This document shows positions 1 through 7,857 of a DNA stretch of 30,950 nt, piece by piece. The notes below the pieces were generated by a model. The model was not told the origin of the DNA. It made no database searches and saw only the letters and a program-made list of their open reading frames with translations. A program made the position numbers and the translations under genes. The DNA comes from Pelomyxa schiedti. Taxonomy: Eukaryota; Evosea; Pelobiontida; Pelomyxidae. The stretch covers positions 1 through 30,950 of the forward strand of contig JAHLWZ010001002.1 of NCBI GenBank assembly GCA_020536535.1. The letters run 5' to 3'. Position 1 is the stretch's first letter; each line of letters starts with the position of its first letter.

Positions 1-68
1 ACTTTAGCGGGATTGGAGAGACTGAGGACTGAGCCGAATCTGGACTATTACCAGAATGAGACAGCGAA
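1..68. repeat. Left arm of a ~66 bp inverted repeat
   Basis: This stretch is nearly the reverse complement of 5311-5376, with only a couple of substitutions and a 2-nt indel. The match ends sharply at position 68 on this side and at 5311 on the other. On its outer side it reaches the window edge, so the true repeat may be longer. The two arms enclose a truncated family A pseudogene, a family B gene, an intact family A gene and the plus-strand family member. Seen directly in the sequence; its origin (element end or inverted duplication) is unknown. Confidence 0.85.
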
Positions 69-333
69 GGTAATGATCAGCGCACAGCGCAGCTGGGCGC
101 ACAAATACAGCAACAACAACGCGGCAGGCGGTTTTGATTACATGCACACTTGTCCGAGAATCCATTTGAACATTGCAGCCTTTTAACCCAATCGCACAAC
201 CGCTCTGCGAGATTTTACACACTTCCTTTTTACCCCCTTACAACAACGACCAAACAAACAAGAGAACCTCTTTATTCTCTTCACTCTCACTCGTTTTCTT
301 CCTCTGTGGGACTTATTCTCGAGCCCACAGAAG

Positions 334-881
334 CTAACACTCATTTTAGGCACGTTTCGGGCAGTGTCAATGACCCCAAGCTTGGAGACACCAGGCCGGG
401 TCCTTTCCCTCACGAGCGCGAATCTCTCCCCACGGCCGCAGTGATCCCCGCTCTCGCTGCCCACTGACAGCAGCTGCGTCCTCGGCTGTGTATCGTCGCT
501 GTGCGCCGGACCGACCCACCCACAGAACTCGTTGGTGGCCAAGCTGCCAACGTGGGCCACTCTGGGCGCGTCCACGAGGCCGAGCGTGGGCGACACGCTG
601 AGGGTGATCAGCTCGTGGTGGTCATCATCATCGGTGCCGCCACCACCATCACCGCCGACACCAGCGGCGCTCGTGAGGTCGATGGCGATGCGCTTGGCTG
701 GGAAAACAACCCACTCGCGGCCGATGAGTGACAGCACCGGGGGCGTGAGGGTCGATGCAGGGACAACGGTGCTGTTGTTGTGGCCGCGACGTCCCACAAT
801 CACGGCGGCGCCGAGGGCGATGAATTGACTCCGTGCGTACGTTGCGTCTTAGATGCCGACATGTGTGGACGACGACGACAT
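334..881 (-). pseudogene. Truncated family A propeller pseudogene with nonsense codon
   Basis: Reading the minus strand from an ATG at 881, the peptide begins MSSSSTHVGI and then meets TAA at 851-849. The intact relatives at 7858-9048 and 9130-10349 have Lys at that codon (GIKDATYAR). Beyond the stop the frame stays open and clearly homologous: SQFIALGAA, SLIGREWVVF, SVSPTLGLV, then a WVGP strand and VIDTAR. Homology ends after the PKMS motif near 334, and unrelated sequence follows to about 183. So it carries a premature stop at codon 11 and has lost roughly the C-terminal 60% of the protein. It is closest to the 7858 gene, sharing the (F/A)AKRIAIDLTS stretch. Almost certainly non-functional unless translation starts downstream. 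Confidence 0.85.
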
Positions 882-899
882 GTGTGAGTGTTTGTTGTT

Positions 900-992
900 G
901 TTCTTTTCCAGAAAGTGAAAAGCAATGGTCAAGATACGATTTTTCGTGAGGTGAGTGATGCTGTGTCTGGATTTCAAAAATCATCATTCTAA
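900..992 (+). pseudogene. Relic of a family A C-terminus on the plus strand
   Basis: A short plus-strand frame ending in TAA at 990-992 reads FREVSDAVSGFQKSSF. This matches the conserved last strand of family A, EVIDAVSGFVVF. Only this tail is recognisable. It lies directly upstream of the minus-strand pseudogene start, so two family copies of opposite orientation once met here. The motif is short, so this rests on pattern recognition. Confidence 0.5.
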
Positions 993-1236
993 GCACAGTT
1001 CTCAAAAAGCGGCGCTGATTACTTGGTATTTTATTAATTGGTATTTAATACTTACTTTAACAATTATTAATTGAATACATAAGTTTAGAGGAAAATGGAA
1101 GAGGAAAAAGCGGTACCTGTGGCATAATCTCCCCTCGTACGCATCGATTACAAAAACGTCGACAAGTCCCAGCAAAATCGGACCCGTGGGTCACGCTGGT
1201 TTGCTAATTGTGTAAACAGTGAAGTTTCTGTTCTTT
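993..1236. other. AT-rich intergenic stretch
   Basis: No open frame, RNA gene or repeat that I can support. The stretch 1021-1080 is very AT-rich (TTAATTGG, TATTTAATAC, TTATTAATTG), unlike the GC-rich genes on either side. It lies 3' of the family B gene and probably holds its 3' UTR. Confidence 0.5.
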
Positions 1237-2724
1237 TCAACAGATGCAACATTGAGACTTGGGGGTTGGTGTTGGTGTGGGAGGGGGAGGGGGTGGGATG
1301 TATGGAGCAAATGGTTCATCTTCAATCACAGGGGAAGGAGGGAATGACACAGACACAAGCACCAACCCAGTGAGTGCATCGACGATGCCAGCCACATCAT
1401 CCCCTGCATCTGGGTTTGGATTTGGAGAAATCCTTGTGATAATGACTCCTTGTTGGGTGACAACAGGCCTTGCTGGATCGCAGCAGGGAATGGACATCAC
1501 TGGTGTCTGGAGGTTGTCAATGTGATACACCTGAGTGGTGATGGGACTCTTCTCAACTGACACAGCAATGTGAGTGGGCGTCACGCGTGAAACAGCACCA
1601 GAGAACTCCGTTGTCATTCTCGTCGCTGTGTTGAACACCACGTACCTGGAGTCAGCATGGGACAGAACTCGGATTGGGTCATCAACGAATGCAACAACTG
1701 AAATGGGGTACGGCAGCTCAACTTGTTTCACCACGCACAGACTCTTCTGATCAAAGCTTGCCCTCAAATCCACACACAGAAGGAACCCAACTGCAAAAGC
1801 CTTTCTGCACAGAACAACGAGCAGGTCATCACTCTCCCGAATAGACAGCGCCATTGGGTCTGACATTGCGTCCTTGCAGTCGGCTCCAACTATGACACCA
1901 ACACCCGCAGGAAGTGACCACAGACTACCCCCATCGCCACCTTGAAAAGCGCCACGCCGTTGAACACTGCTGCGATTCACATCAGTGCCACCACCACAGT
2001 CACCATCACTCAGCTTCCACACCATCACCCCACCAGAGGAATGCTGTGTAACAACAATCCACCTTGTGTTGCAGTGGTCAACCAAAGAGTTCCCCAGCCC
2101 ACTGTACAGGTACGACTCCAGCCTCCCATCGCCCCTCATGACCCATAAGCACTCCCACGCCGGCCGCGAGCTGCACATAACGACGTACCTCCCGCGCCCG
2201 ATGTATCCCCTGATCTCGGCCTGCTGGGCGTCGCACGACCCCGGCCCGGACAGCAGCGACTCCTGCGGCGGCAGCTGGGCCAACGACTTGTTGTAGTGCA
2301 CCTGGCCTGGGCTCGGCGCGTCGTACGCGGGCACGCACGCGAGGCCGCTGACGCCCATTGTGGGAGACACCGTCATCATCACGTGCACGCAGTGGGCGCC
2401 TCTCACCGACTTCACACTCACGCCGAGTCGGCGGTGTCCTCCTCCCGCTCCCCCGCTGAGACCAGAGGTACCGCCTGGGGGACTGTGGACCCAGGGGCGG
2501 CCGATGTGGGCGGCGAGGATGGAGGGGGGCACGACGCGGGCCGGGCTGCGGGCGCCGCATCGGGGCACGACGGAGGCCGCGGCGAGGGCCACGAACTGTT
2601 CCCGCGACGACAAAAGAGCGCGGCACCACGACTGGACGTCGACGCCGGTGCCTTGTTCTTTATAGAGGTCGTGGATGTCGGTGTCCAGAAGGTGTTCAAC
2701 GCGTTGTTGGGTTCCGCTACTCAT
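1237..2724 (-). CDS. Family B propeller-like protein with C-terminal CaaX-like box
   Basis: A 495-residue intronless frame with an ATG start at 2724. I do not recognise a named family. Residues about 45-75 (REQFVALAAA, VVPRCGA) correspond to the N-terminal signature of family A, and MMTVSPTMGV (about 115) to its SVSPTLGLV. Later strands also match: VDLRASFDQKSL (family A IDLEATFAQKRL) and GIVDALTGLVLVSV (family A VIDAVSGFVVFKM). Repeats such as RWIVVT...VMVWKLSDGD look like beta-propeller blades. The last 40 residues form a Pro-rich tail (PPPPPPTPTPTP) ending SQCCIC. CCIC fits the CaaX prenylation consensus, so membrane anchoring is possible. It is closely similar along its length to the 11806 gene. 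The 5' half is markedly GC-richer than the 3' half. Propeller fold and prenylation are inferences. Confidence 0.85.
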   Translation of the reverse strand: MSSGTQQRVEHLLDTDIHDLYKEQGTGVDVQSWCRALLSSREQFVALAAASVVPRCGARSPARVVPPSILAAHIGRPWVHSPPGGTSGLSGGAGGGHRRLGVSVKSVRGAHCVHVMMTVSPTMGVSGLACVPAYDAPSPGQVHYNKSLAQLPPQESLLSGPGSCDAQQAEIRGYIGRGRYVVMCSSRPAWECLWVMRGDGRLESYLYSGLGNSLVDHCNTRWIVVTQHSSGGVMVWKLSDGDCGGGTDVNRSSVQRRGAFQGGDGGSLWSLPAGVGVIVGADCKDAMSDPMALSIRESDDLLVVLCRKAFAVGFLLCVDLRASFDQKSLCVVKQVELPYPISVVAFVDDPIRVLSHADSRYVVFNTATRMTTEFSGAVSRVTPTHIAVSVEKSPITTQVYHIDNLQTPVMSIPCCDPARPVVTQQGVIITRISPNPNPDAGDDVAGIVDALTGLVLVSVSFPPSPVIEDEPFAPYIPPPPPPTPTPTPKSQCCIC

Positions 2725-2973
2725 TTTTTTACAGGAAAAAGCCGTCTTAGATGTTCCGACTTGAGATTGCGGTTGGAGAGGAAACCCAGCAGCTCAGAAT
2801 TCCCTGCTGCAGGAAGTGGTAGCTTTTGTTTGTTCTTTTCTTAGGGGTAGTTCTTCAAACTACTACTCAGTATTCCACCAAGATACAACCTGCTCCAGCC
2901 AACTCAAAACAAGATGGTAGTTAATTGCATGGGTGGCTGGTTGGCATTTTAGTCCAAGTGCCAATCTTTGTTT

Positions 2974-4068
2974 TCAAAACCCAGCAACACCCAACACATC
3001 AAAATCTGCTTGGAATTTGAAGACAACAAATCCAGAAACTGCATCAGTGACAATAATGTGAGCAGTTTCCCTGACAACCATCTCGTGCCCAAAATGCAGT
3101 GTGGTGAGCCTTCCACACTTGTGGCAGCAGCACAACTTGGTGGGTTCCACAACACTGAACACTTCTCTGTCAAGTGTGTTGTGGTTTGTCACTTTAAAGT
3201 ATGGCCCACCAATCGGCCAACCCCTGCCCTGTGCCAATGCTGTCCTTTGGCCATTGTCCAAGCAGATAACCGCTGGGTTTCTGCCACCAGTCAGGGCATA
3301 AGTGATTCCCTTCCAGCACATGAGGGTGCTGTCAGATTCCTCTGGGTAAAGTGATGTCAGGTGCCGTGGTGGGCATTCAAGAACCAGCCTTTTCTGTGCG
3401 AATGTAGCCTCCAAGTCGATTGTGATCACGCCTCCCCCGAATTGTGTTGCCACCCCAGAATGGTCACTTCGAAATGCAACGCTGTGCACCTCAAACGGTA
3501 ACTTAATCTCCTCTACCTTTCCGCTCTCAACTTCATCGAAATTCCACAGTGACATTGTACCCTGGCCCTCTCCCTCCTCGCAGGTTGTTGCCCAGCGCCT
3601 GTTGTTGCACAACACCCCCAATGTTGTCGTGTACACCAGTGGGGGCACTCGGTTATGGGTGTCCATCACACTCCACCACGTGACATTGCCTGCATACTTG
3701 GTCACAATGGCGAACCGGTCGCCCAGGGACTCAGGCCCAACGAATCCAACTTTTCTGGGAGTGCCTCCGTCGGCAAAAAGGACCTCCGCGATTGTGGGAT
3801 GGCCGACGAGGCCCAGAGTCGGCGACAGGCTGAACTTGACCTCGTACATCTGCCCGCCGTTGGGCGCCACGGCGCTGACGCACGCGCGCCTGGACGGGAG
3901 CACGACCCAATTCTGGCCGAGGAGAGACAGCGACGGCGGCGTGAGGGCCGACGCTGGGCTGGACCGGCCGCACCGTCCCACAATGGCCCCGACGCCGAGT
4001 GCAATGAATTGGTCGCGTGCGTACGTTGCCCCTTCGATCGCGAGTGGCTTGATGGAGATGATCGACAT
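2974..4068 (-). CDS. Family A propeller-like protein (364 aa)
   Basis: Intact intronless frame, ATG at 4068, TGA right after ...GVAGF. It has every family A landmark in order: ATYARDQFIALGVG (about 14-28), IVGRCGR, SLLGQNWVVLPSR, FSLSPTLGLVG, then CNNRRWA and MSLWNFDEVESG (a WD-like strand pair), ITIDLEATFAQKRLV, CWKGITYAL, GQRTAL, PIGGPYF, SVVEPTKL, FGHEMVV and DAVSGFVVFKF. The spacing suggests six to seven four-stranded blades of a beta-propeller. No signal peptide or membrane segment is evident. It is head to head with the plus-strand member at 4129, leaving only about 60 bp for a shared promoter. Function unknown. Confidence 0.9.
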   Translation of the reverse strand: MSIISIKPLAIEGATYARDQFIALGVGAIVGRCGRSSPASALTPPSLSLLGQNWVVLPSRRACVSAVAPNGGQMYEVKFSLSPTLGLVGHPTIAEVLFADGGTPRKVGFVGPESLGDRFAIVTKYAGNVTWWSVMDTHNRVPPLVYTTTLGVLCNNRRWATTCEEGEGQGTMSLWNFDEVESGKVEEIKLPFEVHSVAFRSDHSGVATQFGGGVITIDLEATFAQKRLVLECPPRHLTSLYPEESDSTLMCWKGITYALTGGRNPAVICLDNGQRTALAQGRGWPIGGPYFKVTNHNTLDREVFSVVEPTKLCCCHKCGRLTTLHFGHEMVVRETAHIIVTDAVSGFVVFKFQADFDVLGVAGF

Positions 4069-4128
4069 TCTTCTTGAAGATGAAGCGGATTCTCTGAAAT
4101 CAGGGCTCTTTTGTTTTTTTCAAGATGA

Positions 4129-5235
4129 CAGATCTGGCGCGACTGGGTCGTGTCCACCTCGGGAAAGTTCGCCCTGGTGATTGAGGAAAGGGGTGGAGGG
4201 GGACGGGGACGAGCTGCTGCTGACCGTGACGGCGTCGTGACGTGGTCAGTTGCATTTGACGTGTCACTGACCACCATGGGGATGATCACCCGCGACGTGG
4301 CCGTCTCTGACGCCAAGGCGTCTGGTGTCACAGTGCTGAAGAAACAGCAGCCCGGAAGTGGGGGCACTTACTTGTGGCTGCACAAGGCGGAGAGTGCTGC
4401 TGTTGACTCTCTGGGGCGGATGGAGCGCCATGTTAGAAATTACAGGGGGCTCTACTTGTGCGGAGCACTCAACGGAAAGTGGTGGGTGACACTGGGCTGG
4501 AGGGCAAGAGCAAATGGAGCAAGCATCACCATCAGCACCCCCAAAAGTTCGCAAGGGATACCAAAGGAGAGAACCAAGCCTGATGTGAAGGTATCTATGT
4601 TGCTGCCTGAGAGTTCCTGTCACACAATGAGGATGTTCCGCAACAACACTGTTCCTGATGAGGTGCTGCTTACTTTGAGTTGTTGCGAAACCACCACCAT
4701 TTCATTCACACTTTTTGATGTGCTCAAGACATACGAATCCCAGAAGTTCACTGCTTTGATTCAGACATCCACAGAGAGTAGGCAGGACTCCTTTGGTTAC
4801 GGTACTTCCCTCCAATTACCTGATGCAGCACTGGTTTTGAGGCGGAAGAAGACTGATGGCGCTGTCATTTTTATTGTGAAGTCGTATGGCAATTTTGTGT
4901 TTCAGGTGGAAGCTGACACAGGGACTGCCAGAGTGCTTTCAGCCAGGTGCTCTGACTTGTCCCAGTTGGACGACTGCGTGTTCTGTGTTGGGATGGCATG
5001 GGACAACTCTTACCAGCTGTGGGACTGCAACAACACGCACCAACCACTGAGGTGCACAAACTGTGGGGACACCTTTGATCAGGTTGTTTGCGGCAGGGGG
5101 CTTTTGTTTGCAGTGCAAACCAGTGACAGGAAGATTCTGGTGATTGAGTCTGGTGTTGTGGTGATCTCCTTTGATGTTTTGCCTTCTGGGGGAGGAGATT
5201 TTTGCATCAACCAACAGTCCTCTCTGTTGTGGTGA
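4129..5235 (+). CDS. Divergent plus-strand family A member lacking the N-terminal segment
   Basis: The frame is open from just after a TGA at 4126-4128 to TGA at 5235 (about 368 codons). It has no ATG until codon 50 (4276, reading MGMITRDV). Its first residues, IWRDWVV, align with the family A IGREWVV motif, so the usual first ~50 residues with DQFIALGVG and RCGR are missing. The rest follows the family at low similarity: a Gly-rich loop, SLTTMGM in the SPTLG position, WWVTLGW, several hydrophobic strands and a final ILVIESGVVVISF strand. A pyrimidine tract followed by CAG at 4129-4131 could be a splice acceptor for a lost or antisense upstream exon. Either a 5'-truncated gene, a GTG/CTG-initiated gene, or one with an unrecognised first exon. 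It is the only long family frame on the plus strand in the left array. Confidence 0.65.
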   Translation, partial: QIWRDWVVSTSGKFALVIEERGGGGRGRAAADRDGVVTWSVAFDVSLTTMGMITRDVAVSDAKASGVTVLKKQQPGSGGTYLWLHKAESAAVDSLGRMERHVRNYRGLYLCGALNGKWWVTLGWRARANGASITISTPKSSQGIPKERTKPDVKVSMLLPESSCHTMRMFRNNTVPDEVLLTLSCCETTTISFTLFDVLKTYESQKFTALIQTSTESRQDSFGYGTSLQLPDAALVLRRKKTDGAVIFIVKSYGNFVFQVEADTGTARVLSARCSDLSQLDDCVFCVGMAWDNSYQLWDCNNTHQPLRCTNCGDTFDQVVCGRGLLFAVQTSDRKILVIESGVVVISFDVLPSGGGDFCINQQSSLLW

Positions 5236-5278
5236 TAAACACAAAAAAAAAAAAAGCCCATGATGATGCTTCTGCATA

Positions 5279-5296
5279 ACTGATGGCGCCATCAGT
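5279..5296. repeat. Perfect 18 bp palindrome
   Basis: The 18 bases ACTGATGGCGCCATCAGT equal their own reverse complement. The palindrome sits 43 bp after a stop codon and 15 bp before the inverted-repeat arm. It could be a protein-binding site, an element end or an RNA hairpin. The first two fit a spacer-free palindrome best, since a hairpin would need some loop bases unpaired. Confidence 0.8.
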
Positions 5297-5310
5297 CTTC
5301 TTCCGCCTCA

Positions 5311-5376
5311 TTCGCTGTCTCATTCTGGTAATAGTCCAGATGGCTCAGTCCTCAGTCTCTCCAATCCTGCTAAAGT
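5311..5376. repeat. Right arm of the ~66 bp inverted repeat
   Basis: Reverse-complement partner of positions 1-68. The inner boundary at 5311 is sharp, and sequence upstream of it (5297-5310) does not match beyond position 68. Downstream extension past 5376 cannot be tested because the left arm runs off the window. Confidence 0.85.
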
Positions 5377-5734
5377 GTGCAAGGACTTCAGAGCAAGGCC
5401 AAGTTCGTGTTTGTGGAAGTACACACTTACTCACCCACAAGAACAATCATCATCAAATTCCACGAATCTGAGCCCTCCCATGTCTCCCAGTTTCACCCCA
5501 CCAGACTCAAAAAACAACGACAACCGAGGCAACACAAGCCATCAGCGCACACACACCAAATCACGGAATCAACTGGGAAGTGATCTCGGTGCAATTGATT
5601 GGTTTTTGGGAAAATCGCAATTGCAGATAATTTATCTGTTACCAACCAATTGGCGGACTTATAAACCCCCAAAGAACACAAAATAACAAAATTACAAAAC
5701 AAATCCAAGATCTACACACAGAGTCCGGAGCAAC

Positions 5735-6197
5735 ATGCGACCGGGTCATACGTATGCACACTCACAACCTTGTTTTTTTGTTGCCTCCGGGCCTGCGACA
5801 CACCCACCCTCGACGCAGTTACCGTGCTGTTTTTGTCGTATTCTTATTTCCGGTCAGGTTTTCGTCGTGCAACTCCACGTGTCTACAACACACTCTGCTC
5901 TGTGCTTCAAGGGGCACGGATCTACCAGACAGCAGGTAAAATGCCTTTTATCATTATTTTTTCTTACGATTATTGTGTGTAGATGATGCACCATCATCAT
6001 TGCTGAAGAAGACCCGATGCGCTGTGTCGTTCGCTCAACAAACAACAGGCCAACACACACACACACCCCTCGGGGTGGCGGATGCCGTGGTTCGCGTTGT
6101 GGGTGTTGCCACCGCCGTCCACCGTGCCTTCAACAAGCACGGTGCTGTGTGGGGTGGCTCTCGTCTCTCCGCGATTCCGTGCCGTCCTCCGCCTTGA
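5735..6197 (+). other. Possible small spliced transcript, unrecognised
   Basis: Downstream of a TATA-like motif there is an ATG at 5735 and a convincing GT-AG intron (GTAAAA at 5936 to TGTGTAG at 5982, 47 nt). The ATG frame spliced this way ends quickly (about 74 aa). A different frame runs from before 5770 through the junction, into the first tandem-repeat unit, to a stop near 6197; it reads VYNTLCSVLQGARIYQTA and then AVVRVVGVATAVHRAFNK, but has no ATG. I cannot match either to a known protein. Probably a decayed gene or a non-coding transcript. Confidence 0.25.
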
Positions 6198-6835
6198 GCG
6201 GGAATGATGTGCCACACGTCACCTCTGTCGCATGAGGAGCACAACAAACCAGGTGTGACATCTTTTATTTTAAGTGATTCTTAACCCGTTTTCCAGAATT
6301 ATCACTTGAGATTAATCATCCATATCATCCGCAGCAACAAAAGGCCAACACACACACACCCCACTCGGGGGGGTGGATGCCGTGGTTCGCGTTGTGGGTG
6401 TTGCCACCGCCGTCCACCGTGCCTTTAACAAGTGCGGTGCTGTGTGGGGTGGCTCTCGTCTCTCCGCGATTCCGTGCCGTCCTCCACCTTGAGCGGGAAT
6501 GCTGTGCCACACATCATGCCTCTGCCATGAGGAGCACAACAAACAGGTGTGCATCTTTTATTTCAAATGACTCTTAACCCGCTTTCCAGAGTCGAGCAGC
6601 GGAATCATCACTTGAGATAGTAATCATCCATATGAGCAACAACAGGCCAACACACACACACACACACACACACCCCTCGGGGTGGCGGATGCCGTGGTTC
6701 GCGTTGTGGGTGTTGCCACTGCCGTCCACCGTGCCTTCAACAAGCACGGTGCTGTGTGGGGTGGCTCTCGTCTCTCCGCGATTCCGTGCCATCCTCCACC
6801 TTGAGCGGAATGTGCCACACATCATCAACAACATC
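6043..6835. repeat. Tandem repeat, ~300 bp unit, about 2.7 copies, with CA microsatellites
   Basis: The same GC-rich core (from GATGCCGTGGTTCGCG) starts at 6081, 6376 and 6688, giving periods of 295 and 312 bp. Each core is preceded by GGCCAACACACACAC with a CA run of different length and followed by the CCTTGAGCGG motif. The AT-rich spacer between copies (TCTTTTATTT, ACCCG(C/T)TTTCCAGA, TCACTTGAGAT) is present after copies 1 and 2. Copy 3 ends early near 6835, where family A pseudogene sequence begins. The cores are nearly identical, so the array is young or homogenised. All frames stay open for 60-90 codons, so coding cannot be judged from this. Confidence 0.9.
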
Positions 6836-6899
6836 TGACAGAGAGCTCCCATTCACCGGTTCTTGCTTTTTCCCACTTTCCGCTCTCGCTGTGTCCATC

Positions 6900-7640
6900 C
6901 ACACGGCTACTAAATCCTGGGAAAAAAGAATCAAGATATTTTTGTGAACCCCAAAATTCCTTCCTGTGGTTTCGAATGGGTCGATCAAAACAAAGCCACC
7001 CAGGGTCTTCTTGGTGCTGTAGTTCCAAAACCTTGGAAAAAGAATCCCCTGGCCATTTCAACTGTGTCAGCACAAAGAAAGGCCCTCCTTCAAGCAATGG
7101 TGTCCTCTGACCAGTGTTTAGGCAGATGAGAGGCAAGTATTGCCAGAAGTAAGTGGGAACGCATAAGTCATTCCCTTCCAGCAAATAGCTAGCACTGTCG
7201 AGTTCCACACCGAAAGTGCCTTTTCCACGCAGTTGTGGATGCAAAACCACCTCCTGCCATTGTAGCAGCGGTCACCGATGATATGCAGCGTGACAGGTAT
7301 CTGCACGTGTGCGTGGCCCTTGGTGTCACCCATACACAGCTTGGTGTCCCCATCGCCCAAGAGAGCGAACCTAGCTGGAGCTCCAGCATTATGGGATGTG
7401 GATCGCCGCGGGCCCACCCAGCCACGGAAATCAACAAAGTCCCTGCCATGTGCCCCGATGTCGATGTCAATGTCGGCAGGTAGGTCGACGAGGCCGAGCA
7501 TCGGCGACACACTGAACACGATGAGCTCCAGCAGCTTTGAGGACGACGTGCCTCGCTGGGAAGACGACCCACTCCGCGGCCGACGATGTGTGACAGGGAC
7601 GACGGCGTCGGGGTGGTGGCGTCCAAAGTTAAACAGCTGG
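6900..7640 (-). pseudogene. Degenerate family A pseudogene (5'-truncated, frameshifted, internal deletion)
   Basis: Family motifs appear in different minus-strand frames: TPSSLSHI near 7610, then after a frameshift near 7540 the strands LIVFSVSPMLGLVDLP, FRGWVGP and RFALLGDG. ALSVWNS is followed almost at once by CWKGMTYAF, whereas intact copies have about 75 residues between these landmarks. Another frame change leads to LICLNTGQRTPLLEGG. The N-terminal DQFIALGVG segment and the C-terminal EVIDAVSGF strand are absent. It is nearest to the 23969 gene (shared LTPSSLSHI and QRGTSSS-type context). Clearly non-functional. Confidence 0.85.
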
Positions 7641-7857
7641 CTTTCGGTCCCCATCATCGTCATACCACGGACCTCTTTGCTTTGATTCCCTGGTGTTAGG
7701 TGAAAAACGAGTCGGCAGTGTTCGTAACACAAGCCATTGAAGAAAAAGGCGTGGAACAGGAAGTGTTTAGGGTTCGAATCGTTGTTGTTCATCAAACTGA
7801 GTTGCATTAGATTTTATTTCCAGCTTGTAAGTCACGCAATGAACGAAGGACCCTCTG
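7641..7857. other. Intergenic spacer, nothing recognised
   Basis: Spacer between the degenerate pseudogene and the 3' end of the 7858 gene. A GGTTCGAATC string near 7767 resembles a tRNA B-box but has no pairable T-stem. Confidence 0.4.

Larger units (their letters stand above)
5236..5734. other. Non-coding block with palindrome, inverted repeat and promoter-like sequence
   Basis: No supported gene. It starts with an A-rich run after the 5235 stop (A13 near 5243), a possible 3' end. It then holds the 18 bp palindrome (5279-5296), the right arm of the long inverted repeat (5311-5376), and an AT-rich stretch with CCAAT (5645-5649) and a TATA-like TTATAAA (5659-5665). The last two would suit a plus-strand transcript starting near 5690-5730. 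Confidence 0.5.

Noticed and set aside
2078-2629. Long Arg/Pro-rich minus-strand ORF inside the family B gene (a similar one lies at 12644-13270)
   Set aside because: Out-of-frame shadows of GC-rich coding sequence. They exist in both family B copies only because the real frame is conserved.
1-5376. Transposon with terminal inverted repeats
   Set aside because: No transposase-like frame lies between the arms, and target-site duplications cannot be seen because the left arm is at the window edge. Kept only as an inverted repeat.
5735-5990. Histone gene behind a TATA box
   Set aside because: No frame gives recognisable histone sequence; the resemblance was limited to a few hydrophobic residues.
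6043-6835. CRISPR-like array
   Set aside because: The units are ~300 bp and nearly identical throughout, with no short repeats separating unique spacers, and the context is eukaryotic.
7740-7790. tRNA-like B-box string GGTTCGAATC
   Set aside because: The flanking bases cannot form a T-stem, and no A-box or acceptor stem lies at the right distance.
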